Origin: Chlorops oryzae
Taxonomy: Eukaryota; Arthropoda; Insecta; Diptera; Chloropidae
Assembly (NCBI GenBank): GCA_020466095.1
Contig: CM035807.1
Location: 53,882,878-53,946,877, forward strand
Length of the DNA: 64,000 bases
Reading direction: 5' to 3'
Shown here: in pieces, positions 1 through 10,846 of the stretch
Numbering within the stretch: position 1 is the stretch's first letter
Layout of the letters: each line of letters starts with the position of its first letter
Notes under the pieces: model-generated
What the model saw: the letters and a program-made list of their open reading frames with translations, nothing else
Told to the model about the DNA's origin: nothing
Database searches by the model: none
Program-made: the position numbers and the translations under genes

Positions 1-253
1 CACGAGCTTGAAGTAAATCACATTACACTCCACCAATCTCGCTGAAACTAGACCCTTCTCTGCATTTTTTTCAAAGCCTGAGGATTCAAAAAATAATTTA
101 TAGTCATTTCAAGAATAGTTGTTGCGGACTTTGTATTCCCATAATTCTAAAATTCAAATGCACTTGTGCATTGCGCACATATAAAATTTCATTAAAAATG
201 AAATAAGACTAAAAGGGAATTGTCTCCAAAGTTTGCAAAGGTTACCTGCAAGA
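1..253 (+). repeat. Dispersed repeat, partial copy
   Basis: This stretch is repeated almost base for base at 628-883 and, more diverged and inverted, inside 40130-40850. The shared block begins with cacgagcttgaag and ends near tacctgcaagaa. The copy is cut off by the window edge on the left and by the errantivirus fragment that follows on the right. No coding potential was recognised. The family is probably the body of a non-LTR element, because the minus-strand copy ends in a (TTAGG)n tail. Confidence 0.7.
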
Positions 254-429
254 AGTATGGTCAATGTTTCTGTATAGACATAAGGATATCATTTTATTAA
301 TAAAAGGATTGAACATTGTCAATGTTGTCTTATATTTAAAAGAAATATAGGACTGTATGACGTGCGTACCTACCCAAGTGCCACGGCCTCATATCTTTTA
401 ATCCCCATATCCCAAAAAGCTAATTGATT

Positions 430-590
430 TTTAATGGGTTTAAGAAAGCCATCAATCAAACATCCGTTCGTAAAGTGCAAAATCAAACTAATCCGCGACC
501 TCATAAAAAAAGTAAGGAAACCGGGGAGTTGTTTGGCAATGCCCACTTGCACATAAATACAGTGGACTCGGCTGGTCAAAATTCCACGGC
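430..590 (+). pseudogene. Errantivirus-type gag fragment
   Basis: The stretch reads as a short degenerate piece of a gag core. It matches, with the same order of conserved bases, the minus-strand gag at about 38320-38480 (shared protein pattern GFK-AI-QTSVR followed by a region ending LHINT-D). Frameshifts and stops interrupt it, so it is non-functional. The family assignment rests on the larger minus-strand copy, which sits next to its own tRNA primer-binding site. Confidence 0.55.
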
Positions 591-980
591 TAAGTAGGTT
601 GAGAAGCCCTGTCGGCCACAGAGCACCACGAGCTTGAAGTAAATCACATTACACTCCACCAATCTCGCTGAAACTAGACCCTTCTCTCATTTTTTTCAAA
701 GCCTGAGGATTCAAAAAATAATTTATAGTCATTTCAAAATAGTTGTTGCGGACTTTGTATTCCCATAATTCTAAAATTCAAATGCACTTGTGCATTGCGC
801 ACATATAAAATTTCATTAAAAATGAAAATTAAGCAACTAAAAACAAATTGTCTCCAAAGTTTGCAAAGGTTACCTGCAAGAATTGGTAAGGTTTTGATAT
901 CAAGCAAACGCGAAATTCGAATGCACGGAAAGGGGAGGATGAATTCTGCCGACGTTGCATTCCCACGATCGCTTTTCCAA
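591..980 (+). repeat. Dispersed repeat, longer copy
   Basis: This is the second, longer copy of the repeat at 1-253. Both its ends and its middle match the reverse complement of 40130-40850, for example the pieces around ggctaagtaggttga, attctaaaattcaaatgcac and gaggatgaattc. The minus-strand copy carries about 300 extra bases in the middle. Small ORFs across it are not conserved between copies. Confidence 0.65.
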
Positions 981-1020
981 AATTTGCAGGAAAATAAACC
1001 TAACACGAAGAGTCAAATGT

Positions 1021-1420
1021 TAAGATAGGGACCGTCAAGACGAGTCGAATGTTGAGATAGGGACCGTTCAGAGGGCTCGAAGGTTGAATTTTAAACGATA
1101 AAGACGGGCTGTAGTTCGGGTAAAAATTTTTCAAGTAAGTTCAAGTCCTCCGTAACGACTAGTGTTTTTTTCTTCTAAGTGTTTCCAGTAAAATCAAGTG
1201 CTCAGAAAGAACTAGTGTCACTCGGCACAAAACCTCGCATAACGTCCCCAACAACGGACAAGTGTTTTTTTTGTTAGTGTTTCCAGTAAATTCAAGTCCA
1301 CAGAAATGACTAGCGTCACTCGGCAAGAATATTCGCATAACGTCCCCAACAAAGAACAAGTGTTTTTTTTTGGGTTATTTCTGAATAAATTCAAGTCCTC
1401 AGACCTCAGTGATACTTGAT
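1021..1420. repeat. Short tandem repeats, about 100 bp period
   Basis: Two to three degenerate units of about 100 bp each contain an aagtg-T run, gtgtttccagtaaa, tcaagtcc, and cataacgtccccaac. Just upstream a shorter phrase (gatagggaccgt) occurs twice. The gtccccaac phrase also appears near the LTR end of the minus-strand errantivirus at about 39830-39900, so this may be a decayed LTR or leader, but I could not place its ends. Confidence 0.5.
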
Positions 1421-1694
1421 ATTGATTTAGAATTCGAGGATGCGAACAGTTTTGAGGATAACAAAAATTTGAACCATTATTCATCTAAGTGCTTTTAAGG
1501 CTGAGGATAGCCGTTTGAACATTCTAATGTACGCAATTAAACTCGAGGAGACACTTAACACCGAAAAACTAAAATCTATGACAAGAAAAGTTGAAGAATA
1601 TTCGGATATTTTCCATTTGAAAGACGATAATTTGTCATATATAACTATCCTAGAACATGAATTTTCCACAGAGCTGGGATAGTCCCCAATAAAT

Positions 1695-2178
1695 TCAAGA
1701 CAATATAGTTTGCCGGAAACGCACAAAAAGGAAATTAATACTCAAGTATATAAAATGCTGAGTGAGGGTATGGTTACTACAAACAAATCCCCTTGGAAGG
1801 CAACTATAATATTGGTCCCAAAACGGCAGATAAGAATGGGCAAAATAAATAGACGCTAGTAGTTGACTTTCGAAAACTAAACGAAATAACCATGAATCAA
1901 ATTTAACCCATTCCAAGATAAGACGAAATTCTCGATCGATTAGGATGAAGTCGGTATTTTTCTACGCTTGATCTGGCAAGTGGATACCACCAAGTCCTGG
2001 TCCAAAAGAAGACAGAAAGAAAATAGTATTGAGTACTGGGTTAGGTCATTTCGCAAGAATGCCGTTCGGTCTTACTGGAGCGCCAGCCACTTCCCAGAGG
2101 ATATTGAATAGCATATTGGCAGGATTACAGGCAAAATAACGTTTTGTCTATCTCGACGATATCGTGATTTATGCTTGA
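1695..2178 (+). pseudogene. Degenerate gypsy (17.6-like) reverse transcriptase fragment
   Basis: Reading across frames gives the classic Ty3/gypsy RT landmarks in order: a segment like PE-HK-E-N-QV-KML, SPW-a-IILVPK, VVDFRKLNE, STLDLASGYHQVLV, RMPFGLTGAPAT and a YLDDIVIY core at the end. Several stops and frameshifts separate them. The closest relative in this window is the RT at 22391-23410. The fragment stops abruptly at the LINE that follows, so it was probably truncated by that insertion. Confidence 0.85.
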
Positions 2179-2420
2179 AAGGTTCACTATATGGTTTTGT
2201 CTACAATAATTGTATCCGAAAGCAAATGTCTCGAAATCCAGTTAAAAATACATTTGTTCCTTTAACCGCGCCATCCTCGAACATAGCTAGTGTTGCTTTT
2301 ACTCCAGGTGTTTCCTATGCAAATGCATTGAAGGCAGGTATTCCATCAAATCAGTTCACACCTTCCAACTCAAATAACAATCTTGAATCAATGATCAACT
2401 CTTACTCAAAGTATTTCTAA
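2175..2420 (+). pseudogene. C-terminal end of LINE ORF1
   Basis: An 81-codon open stretch rich in Asn and Ser contains GVSYANALKAG, a phrase typical of the end of ORF1 (gag-like) proteins of jockey/Juan-type LINEs. It lies about 100 bp upstream of ORF2 in the same orientation. The RNA-binding zinc knuckles normally found earlier in ORF1 are absent, which fits 5' truncation of the insertion at about 2175. Confidence 0.55.
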
Positions 2421-2516
2421 CTTTAAGCAGGCGATGCAAAAATCCGTCGACACAATTGTGGAAATGCAGACTAAGTTAATGAAAGCTCTTCTTTCGAATA
2501 TATTATCAGTTTAAAA

Positions 2517-5172
2517 ATGTGTGCATGGAATTCAAACGGCTTGGGCCGGCATAAGCTAGAAATCCAAAATTTTTTAATTCGTGAATCCGTTGATGTATTG
2601 CTTCTCTCAGAAACTCACTTAACTAATAAATGCTTCTTCGCTATTCCTGGATATATATTTTACAAAACCAATCATCCAGATGGTAAAGCACACGGAGGTA
2701 CAGGCATTCCTATCCGTAAGAGAGTTAGGCATTTCCTAATGGAATCGTATGCAACTACTTTTATACAAGCAAAAACAATAAGTATTTGGGCTAATAGCAA
2801 AAGCATGTCAGTCTCGGCGGTATACTGCCCACCGCGTCACACTATTCCAGAAAAAATGTATATAGATTTCTTCAAAATCCTCGGTGATAAATTCATCGCA
2901 GCTGGAGATTATAATGCAAAGCACACCCTCTGGGGTTCCCGTCTTTGTAATCCTAAAGGTGCTCAACTATATAGGGCAATTATGAATAAAAATAACAGTC
3001 TCGACTTTGTTTCCCCTAGGAAACCAACTTATTGGCCAGCGGACCCAAATAAATTACCAGATCTTATAGATTTTGGCATTATAAAAGGGATTAAAAGAGA
3101 ATCCATATCAACATATACAACGTTTGATCTGTCTTCAGATCATTCTCCAGTGTTATTCCTATTGAACGAAGGACCAAAACAAGTTGATATTCTCCGCAGA
3201 TTAACAAATTTCAATACCAATTGGCTTAAATACAAAAAGTATATAAGCTCACATATACACACCAATTACAAAATCGAAAGTAAAGAGCATATTGATGACG
3301 CCGTGACAGTTCTTACTTCTATGTTGACATCGGCAGCAGAGAACTCTACGCCTAAGTACATTAAAACGGAAAAGGTGTCCTTTACAAATACTGAAATAGA
3401 AAATCTGGTGGCCTGTAAAAGAAGGTGCAGGAGGGAATGGCAACAAACCCGATCACCAGCAGCTAAATGTAGATTGAAAGAAGCGGAAAATAAGCTCAAA
3501 GCAGCTCTTTCGAGGGAGAAACGATTAGAACAACATAAATTTGTGCAAAACGTTACTCCAAAGGGCAAAAATCAAAAATGCTTATGGCAATCAATACGTG
3601 GGCTGAAGACTCCGGTCGAAAGTGAATTCCCTATTAGAGTTCCTAACGGTGGGTGGGCGCGTAACGACGAAGAGAAGGCTAACGTGTTTGCTTTGCACCT
3701 TAGTAAGGTATTTCAACCAAATCCAGGTAGCTTTGTTCACCCTGTTACACAAAGTTCTGAAAACACTCAACATGTGCACTACGAAATAACTCCCAGTGAA
3801 ATCATTGACGTCATCAAGAATAAATAAGTCTGCAAAAAAGCTCCAGCTCCATGATTTGATTACTCCGAAAATGTTGAAAAACTTACCACTTATTGCAGTG
3901 GTGTTTATAACAAACCTTTTTAATGCAATCATAAAGTATGGTCATTTTCCACATGACTGGAAGAGATCGGTCATAATTATGGTACGGAAACCAGGTAAAG
4001 ATCCTTCTCAAGCCTCATCCTACAGGCCGATTAGTCTTCTTCCTTGTCTCTCGAAACTATTTGAAAAACTACTTATTCCGAAATTGTCGTCATTCTTACT
4101 AGAACAAAACATAATTCCCTCTCATCAGTTTGGATTTAGGGAAAAACACGGTACAATCGAGCAAGTTAATCGAATGACAAACGAAATAAGAATCGCATAC
4201 GAAAAAAAAGAATACTGCTCGGCGGTATCTTTAGATATTCAACAAGCATTCGACAAAGTTTGGCATGATGGGCTGAAATTTAAAATCAGGCAATTACTCC
4301 CTAAAAATGTTCATGCAGTCTTAAATTCTTATCTGAGTAATAGAAAATTCCAAGTAAAACAATTTTCATTTATAACAAAAGACTTTGTAATTAATGCCGG
4401 AGTTCCGCAAGGGAGCGTTGCCGGTCCCTTTTTATACCTTTTCTTTACAGCTGGCATTCCTATTAGTGGTCAAATTTTCACATCGACGTTTGCTGATGAT
4501 ACAGCATTTCAAAGTAGACACAAAAACGTGGTGGTGGCAACCAACGAGCTCCAAGCGCATTTAAATAATATCCAAAACTGGTTATCCCGTTGGCGTATTA
4601 AAGTTAACGAACAAAAATCTCGTCACATTATATTTACACTTAATAGAGGGGTCTCTCCTGACGCATTCCTCAATAACATTCGAATCCCTCAAGTTGAAGA
4701 AATAACATACCTCGGAGTTCATTTAGATAGAAGGCTGACCTGGCCCAAACATATCGAAGCGAAGCGGACTCAGATGAAACTTAAAGCAATTAGCTTGCAC
4801 TGGCTAATGATTAGTCGTTCCCCCCTAAAACTTGATTATAAAATCCTGTTATATAATCAAGTTATAAAACCGATATGGACGTACGGTTTACAACTCTACG
4901 GAAACGCAAGCGCTTCAAATATAGATATTCTGCAAAGAGCTCAGTCCAAAATCCTAAGATCAATTACAGGAGCTCCATGGTTCACTAAAAATGAACACAT
5001 CCATAGAGATCTAAAAGAAGAGACGGTTAAATCAGAATTAATGAAGATCAAGCAAAAATATTGCCAAAAATTGCAATCTCATGTAAATCTCCTCGCCAGA
5101 GAACTCGCAACTACTTCCTTTCTTTCGCGATTAAGAAGAAAGGACCGACCGACTATCCAATTCGATCCTTAG
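2517..5172 (+). pseudogene. LINE ORF2: endonuclease-reverse transcriptase (jockey type)
   Basis: ORF2 would make the nickase and polymerase for target-primed reverse transcription. The first part (2517-3827) is an apurinic-type endonuclease: CAWNSNG at the start, LLLSETHLT, GGTGIPI, AAGDYNAKH--WGS and a late SDHSPV. The second part (open from 3796) is the RT: PKMLKNL, YRPISLLPCLSKLFEKL, LDIQQAFDKVWHDGL, GVPQGSVAGPFLY and the active-site FADDTAF at about 4489, then YLGVHLD and a C-terminal thumb. The two halves are in different frames, with the break near 3800-3827, where the usual linker before the RT is garbled. Apart from this frameshift the gene is well preserved. No RNase H domain is visible, which fits the jockey clade. 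Confidence 0.85.
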
Positions 5173-5640
5173 AATTCCACTTACTTAAACATATTGCATT
5201 CCACTGCACGACCGCGGTTCCTGATTGCGCTTGTGCTTCCTTGCACCTCGGTAAAATAATACTCAAGCATTCCATTGCACGAACGCGATTCCTAACTACG
5301 TTTGTGCTTACTTGCACTACGCTTGTGCTTCCTTGCACCTCGGTAAAATAATACTCAAGCATTCCATTGCACAAACGCGATTCCTAACTAAGTTTGTGCT
5401 TCTTTGCACTCTTCCGGTAAAATAATACGCAAAATCTCCAAGTCTATTCAGACTCAACAGGCCATTTCACGGTCGGATCTTTGATCGAATTAGTCACATG
5501 TGTCGGTGAAAGGTAGAGTCCGTGTGCACATAGACTTTAGTTTTCACTAGCACAGTTGAAGGGTTCGTTCAGGGATCTGACAGTGAATTGGTCGTTTTAC
5601 GCCCAGGTTTCCTTATCTGAGGCTCTCATGCAAATACTAA
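5173..5640 (+). repeat. LINE 3' region with about 76-bp tandem repeats
   Basis: Directly after the ORF2 stop lie about three imperfect units (5190-5410) containing cattccattgcac, cgcgattcctaacta, gtgcttccttgcac and cggtaaaataatac. Tandem units are common in LINE 3' untranslated regions. I see no clean poly-A tail and cannot place the 3' end. The rest, to 5640, holds nothing I recognise. Confidence 0.6.
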
Positions 5641-5742
5641 TTACATTTATATGCATATTAATTATAATAATGCTACATATCATGTAATTAATTCCAAACT
5701 AGACTTAAGATTTTCCTCCTTATTGATGGACTCATGTAAAAT

Positions 5743-5956
5743 GAGTGATACAATAAATAAATTAAAAGTTAAGGGGGCGGTCAAGTTGCAAGAGATATTC
5801 AGCCTGGTAAGAAGAAATTTGGAACTAGCCCGACAAGACCAAGCGCGGAAATATAATTTGCGGAGACGTGCATGGAAGCCACAAATCGGGGAGAGCGTCG
5901 TGGCGAAGACGATGGGTAGACCCAGACGGACGTCGCACAGAAGAAGTTTTTTGTAG
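5743..5956 (+). pseudogene. Osvaldo-like pol, C-terminal end of integrase
   Basis: The translation contains LELARQDQARKYNLRRRAWKP, closely matching the end of the intact pol at about 47017-47085 (AKASQEQARAYNLRRRPWKP). This is the region between the integrase core and the GPY/F-like module. Reading is lost right after, within the basic tract. Everything upstream (gag, protease, RT, integrase core) is missing, so only the 3' end of this element remains. Confidence 0.75.
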
Positions 5957-6003
5957 TCGTCTCCAAGTCCAGGAAGAATACCCGAGGGAGACGGATGGAG
6001 TAA

Positions 6004-6861
6004 AACAGAAGGAGTGGCCGGAAGAGAGCGCACCGGACGAAGCAAAAGACGATTTTCTCCATCAGCAGCGATAGTGAGAACGAGTCGCAAGGGGAAAATA
6101 GTGTTGACAGGACCAAGACGAACGAGAGCAACCCATCTTCGGAAAGTGAAGTTGAGGAAGAGGATGACGAGATCCCAACTCATTCGAGGTATACTATTCG
6201 AGCCCAACGTCAACCGGGAGATCTGGCGTCATTATGGGCTGACGGAAAACTTGTGGCCGCAGAATATACGGTGACCACACGCTACTGGTTCACCGACCAT
6301 TTGTGGCGACCACCGCCGGGCTATGAGACTGATGCCGAGGGAAGGTTTTCCCCGTCGCACGACGCACCGATGGCAGTCCCCGGAAGCACCCTGGGGGAGG
6401 ACTTGTGCAGGAGTGGGTTGGCAGCGGAGCAAGCGCTAAATCAAATGGTCCGCGGAACCCCAACGTCGAAGGTGGTCGAAGAGGTCGTTATGGGGCCGGA
6501 ACAAGGTTTCTCAATAAAGCGATGTGATGATATCGCGACGGTTGCGAGCGCAGCAGATGGCCGAGCAACACATTCCCCGACGAAGGCTCTCCAGCCCACC
6601 CTACATGTGGAAGACGGGTGCGGGATTGACTTGGACGCAGTGAGTCTCGATTTGGAAGGGATCGAAGAGTTCCTTACCACGTACCTGGCGGAAGAACCCC
6701 ACCCAGATTTCCTGTGTGGGCCCGAGTCCCAAGAATATGAGGAGAATATCGAAGACGGTGAGACCGAGTGCATCACCTTGAACGACTGCCCAACCAAAGT
6801 ACGAAGGGCTTTGAGCAAGCTCTTGACCGAGCCAAGGGGGCTACAAAAATGTTTAGAATAG
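6004..6861 (+). CDS. Acidic ORF downstream of Osvaldo-like pol, unknown function
   Basis: The frame is open from 6004 to a stop at 6861 (about 285 codons), with the first ATG only at 6253. The N-terminal part is strongly Ser/Glu/Asp rich (SESEVEEEDDEIP at about 6142-6180), followed by TIRAQRQPGDLASLW and a segment YWFTDHLWRPPPGYETDA. The rest is acidic with no motif I recognise. It starts shortly after the pol C-terminus and ends about 90 bp before the LTR. It could therefore be a pol extension put out of frame, or a separate third gene in the slot that holds a Ulp1-like protease in the related element at 48082-48972. I see no H-D-C protease residues here. The lack of an early ATG argues for a pol tail or a spliced product. 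Confidence 0.45.
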   Translation, partial: NRRSGRKRAHRTKQKTIFSISSDSENESQGENSVDRTKTNESNPSSESEVEEEDDEIPTHSRYTIRAQRQPGDLASLWADGKLVAAEYTVTTRYWFTDHLWRPPPGYETDAEGRFSPSHDAPMAVPGSTLGEDLCRSGLAAEQALNQMVRGTPTSKVVEEVVMGPEQGFSIKRCDDIATVASAADGRATHSPTKALQPTLHVEDGCGIDLDAVSLDLEGIEEFLTTYLAEEPHPDFLCGPESQEYEENIEDGETECITLNDCPTKVRRALSKLLTEPRGLQKCLE

Positions 6862-7538
6862 CCCGAAGAGCGGGCGCCTACCTATACCGCCTGCGGAAGA
6901 AGGTGAACGAAGCGGTGAAGATCAACCGCTCGTCGAAGTAGCGGGAGAGTGTGAGGAGTCCCCTCACGAGCACTGAGGATTTAATATGTATATATTATTA
7001 TTTTTGAGAATTAGAGTTTCATTTATTATTTCCATTATTATTTTTCTTTCTTCTTTCATTTAAAACCCAAAGTTATAAGTTAGTATTAAGCTTCAAATCT
7101 TTAAGCAAAAAAGCTTTGACATGTAATATTATAAAGAAAATTAGGAATAAAAGCAAAATCGCTCCAACAGAAACCGGGTGGTAAAGCCCATCCTAAAACT
7201 AATTTGAGCGGTGTAAACAAAACAGAAACAGCAAGGCAGTGTGAATGCAGGGTAATTGAGTGTGTGAAAGTGGGAAAGCAAGGTAATCGTGAGTATGAAA
7301 GTGTGAAGCGAATTATCGGGAAAATGATCGAGTTGTGTTATCGAGAGGGCTTCAAAAGAAAATTTATCGTAAGCTCGTTCACCTCCTTGGCAGACAGCGA
7401 ACAGACCGGACAGGTCGGAAAAAAAGGAAACGCTAAGCAAGAATCAAATAGGGCATCGGCGAGGACGCGTGTTTGGGCCGTAAGTACTTAGTGAGTATAA
7501 ACTTCGGTCGGCAATTAATACACAGTGAAGTTATCAGT

Positions 7539-7885
7539 TGCGGAATAGTGAGAGTGTATTTTCTGGTAGTGATATCGAAAGATTTAAGTACTCCAGAAAG
7601 TGCATGTGCGAATAGTGAGAGCGTGTTTTCTGGTAGCGGAATCGAAAGATTTAAGTACTCCAGAAAGTGCATGGTGCGAATAGGGGGAGCGTGTTTTCTG
7701 GCAGCGGAATCGAGAGATTCAAGTACTCCAGAAAGTGCATGTGCAAATCGTGAGAGTGTATTTTTCTGGTAGCGGAATCGAAAGATTCAAGAACTCCAGA
7801 AAAGTGAATGTCCAAAGAGTGCGAGTGTCTTTCTGGTAGCGGAAATCGCAAGGTTTAAGTACTGCAGAAACTGCATGAGTGTTGA
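7539..7885 (+). repeat. Five tandem units of about 68 bp inside the LTR
   Basis: Each unit reads approximately gcgaatagtgagagcg, tgttttctggtagcgga, atcgaaagatttaagtactc, cagaaagtgcatgt. Copies start near 7539, 7607, 7676, 7743 and 7813 and diverge mostly by single bases and short indels. The small ORFs on both strands across this array are by-products of its 68-bp period. Confidence 0.85.
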
Positions 7886-8033
7886 GAGGGGAGCGCCCAA
7901 ACAAAGCGATTATATTTTCTGATTTGAAATCCGGGCGGTAGCAAGTAGTTCACTTATACGACGTAGGCGACGGATAAGTGGGTCGCGTAATCGGAAAAAG
8001 GGAAAATCGTGTTCTCAAGTGTTAAGGGAGCAT

Positions 8034-8165
8034 TACGCCATCTGCACACTGTGAGTGAGTGACCGTGTGACGTGACGTCATTGTAGAGTGCTAGGTAGTA
8101 TTACGTCATCTACACACTGTGAGTGAGGGTTGGAGACGGGACGTCATTACAAAGTGCTAGAAGAT
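8034..8165 (+). repeat. Duplicated 65-70 bp block in the LTR
   Basis: Two adjacent copies share cattacgccatctgcacac, tgtgagtgag, gacgtcatt and agtgctag. They lie just upstream of the LTR 3' end. Confidence 0.7.
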
Positions 8166-8403
8166 ATATTTGTGAACAACCCCTGTTGGAACGGGGAACT
8201 GAGTCGAACCTGAGTAGATTTTACACATCTATATATATAAATATAATTTTCTTCATACGCCTTAAAGAACGTAGTATTTTTCTTTTAACAAACAGCTTTT
8301 ATAACGTCCTCCGCGGGTTTTCCTTCAAATAAATTTTTGTTAGGAACAGGATTCTGGTAACTCGCTGAGTTTTGCACCCAGGCCGGAAATTCGGTCCTTT
8401 ACA

Positions 8404-9868
8404 AAGTGACGGCCAGTCATCTCACTTAAATGGATTGCTGTTCACAGTTCGCGGTTTGCAACTTCCTATCTCATCAATAACTTCCAAAATACTAACGTAC
8501 CAAAATATATATCTCATTTTGTTGCAAGAGCATACACGCGCCTCCATGAGAAGTGGAGCGGCCAGTTAAACGATTGTCAGCAATATCGAACCCAAAATCT
8601 GAGACACCTCTGCTCTTAGCATTCCTTGTCATTGAAAAAGACTCATGATTTGTTTCACATAAAGAAATTTTCATTTAAGCTAACTTTCTTACAAATCCAA
8701 TATGCATCTTGCTGAATTCCACTCCTCTGATGTCATTTTGGTCACAGGAAAAACTTTTTCACTTGAAATATTGCAATCACGCGTTGCTTTGGCGAAAATT
8801 TTTCATCTACAAGTCGTAGCAATGGTTCAAGGCAACATTTCAAGCTCAGGGAACAGAAAGAGCTTCGCAACGGAAAAGCTCAATAACACAGCCCAGAAAC
8901 CAAAGCACGCCGCTTCCTCCAAACGTATCTCTGCGGAAGGAAAAGCCTTTCGCAATGCTGAGAGGTGTGAGGAGAAAGCAAAGCTGCTATAAGAGGCAAG
9001 GGGCAGGAGTATGGTTCCCCAAAAATTGCACTAATCTCACAAAAATTCAAATCACCCTACACTGTGCGAATCACCCTACACTGTTTGAATCACCGACCCA
9101 CAAGCAGAGCGTCTCACCGAGATTTTTTCATAAATTAGCAGGTCCACAAATATTATTGCGGGTTCGAATCACAGCACATTTTTCAAATCAAGGACCCGTT
9201 GCGTGGGAAGGTAAATAGTTGCAACCGGACCGATCATGAGACTCAAAGAAATTAGTCATGATAGCAGTTGAAAAGGAATCCCGTGCGCTTTCGTTCAGAA
9301 GTCCACATAGAAATGAAATCCAAGAAAAATTACGTATACGTTTCCAATCTAAAATAAATCTTACGTATACGTTGAATAAGTGGGGTTTTTTGTTATATTT
9401 TTGTCGAAAACACCGGTTGCCTGAATTTTTTTCTATTGGTGTCTGAAGCAAATATGTTGATCGCTAAAATATCTACAATTTTCCCTAAGACAGTAAAGCG
9501 TTATTTATAACGATAAAGGACAAATTAGCATTTTAAATCTTCGGCGACTTAAGCGACGAACTTGCAAAATTCAAAGTCAGATTCCTCCTAAACTAGAGCC
9601 AATTCAGAGAAAAGGCCGATGGATCTGAGCTCAGTATACTTTTAAGACAGTCACTCAGTTGGTCCCACTTTTCTTACTATTTTCGACCTGTGAAGAGTAA
9701 TTAAACTTCACTTTTCCAATTAAAATTGCATATTAAAAATAAAAAAAAGTCAATTTCATAAATATTTTCGATCCCTGTAAGTACTCGGACTTCTACTACT
9801 TTGATGGTAGATCTAGCAGTATTTTCACTTTCTACCACTTCTGCCACGCTAGTTCAAAATCTAATTTT
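8404..9868. other. Nothing recognised
   Basis: About 1.5 kb without an identifiable gene. The longest open stretch (8702-8992) has no recognisable motif or partner elsewhere in the window. Minor features are a short direct repeat of aatcaccctacactgt near 9050-9085 and a repeated ttacgtatacgtt near 9330-9375. Confidence 0.6.
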
Positions 9869-9878
9869 TTTTTACTTA

Positions 9879-9895
9879 GGTTAGGTTAGGTTAGG
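9879..9895 (-). repeat. (TTAGG)n-type tail at the LINE 3' end
   Basis: The plus strand reads ttaggttaggttaggttagg next to a T-rich run, so the LINE ends in CCTAA repeats followed by an A-rich tail. A similar tract occurs at 39946-39965 at the end of a different repeat. It resembles the arthropod telomere repeat but is only a few units long. Confidence 0.75.
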
Positions 9896-10014
9896 GATGG
9901 GTTTGGGAACCAGGTCACCGCGTCACTGCATCCTGCAATGATTATTCTGGCAACCCTCTTCTAATTTCATAGGCACGTGGCATTCAGAAATGCCGCAATA
10001 TCTCGTGGAGCGAT

Positions 10015-10846
10015 TTAACCTACCTCAGTTGCGGAAGGATAAGCAGTGTATAAGTAACGAAGTCTGAGTCCCGCTAGACTATCACAGTGGCACAAAATGT
10101 GCTCCGCTGTTTCCTCTTCTTCGTTACAGAGTCTGCAGCTGTCGTCTGGAGATAATCCAAGGTTCGGTAGGGGCTTGTTTACTCGACAATGTCCAGTAAA
10201 AAAACCTGTGACAAGTCGAATTCCAGTTCTTTTCAGCATTAAAAGCTCTCTTGTTCTGGTCATTGAGATGCGTGGCATAAAGTCTTTAGCTTGTTTGTGA
10301 CCGGCTGTGTCCTGCCATTCCTCCTGAGCTGTCGTTTCAAGCCATATCTTGGTATGGATTTTGAAGAAGCTCCATGATGTACCACTAATGGTAACGGCCC
10401 AATAAACATTGCAGCCGCTCCTTTCCTTGCAAGTTCATCTGCTTTCTAATTTCCCTAGAACCCGCTGTGACCTGGTATCCATATAAGATAGACCCTGTTG
10501 CGCGATGAGAGTTCCATAAGTAGTTGCAGACAGTCCCAGACCAGTTTAGATGTGATTCTAAACGAGTTGAGTGCAAGGAGTGCAGCTTTACTGTCAGAAT
10601 ATATATATATATGTTCTTGCAGATACAGTCCAATTCTTTATATTCCCTAAGGCATAGCTCAATTGCGAAGATCTTGGCCTGAAAAACTGAGTTTCCATAT
10701 ATTTCTCTTTTGGGATTAACTTCGTAAACCCCTGCTCCCACCCCTTCATCCGTTTTCGACCCATCTGTATAACATAGATGAAATTCTCCGGCAAATCTGG
10801 GCCTTTTTCGTTCCCAGTCATCTTTGTCTGGTATGGATACACACAT
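10015..10846 (-). pseudogene. LINE ORF2: RNase H domain and C-terminal tail
   Basis: The open stretch 10846-10385 begins with an RNase H1-like core (LCYTDGSKTDEGVGAGVYEV, with the first catalytic Asp) and then loses frame. The next stretch (10278-10015) has the characteristic LINE C-terminal tail: RLVTGFFTGHCRVNKPLPNL, a Cys-X2-Cys, then ETAEHILCHCDSL. RNase H downstream of RT is a mark of the I, R1 and LOA groups rather than jockey. At least one frameshift separates the two parts. Confidence 0.75.

Larger units (their letters stand above)
6950..8403 (+). mobile_element. 3' (or solo) LTR of an Osvaldo-like element
   Basis: The LTR begins TGTGAGGAG directly after a purine-rich tract (gcgggagag) and ends ggtcctttACA. 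It resembles the intact element's LTR, which starts TGTGACGACC after a purine tract and ends ggtcgttACA. At about 1454 bp it is long, as in Osvaldo/Ulysses-type elements. A 68-bp tandem array and a duplicated block lie inside. No upstream partner LTR is present in the window, so ends rest on the TG...CA pattern and the analogy. Confidence 0.6.

Noticed and set aside
6950..8403. Interpretation of the LTR as a 5' LTR with a following primer-binding site
   Set aside because: The bases after 8403 (aagtgacggccag) only weakly resemble a TGGCGCC site, and pol-like sequence lies upstream, so a 3' or solo LTR is simpler.
8702..8992. Possible 96-residue protein
   Set aside because: No recognisable motif, no partner elsewhere in the window, and composition no different from the surrounding DNA.
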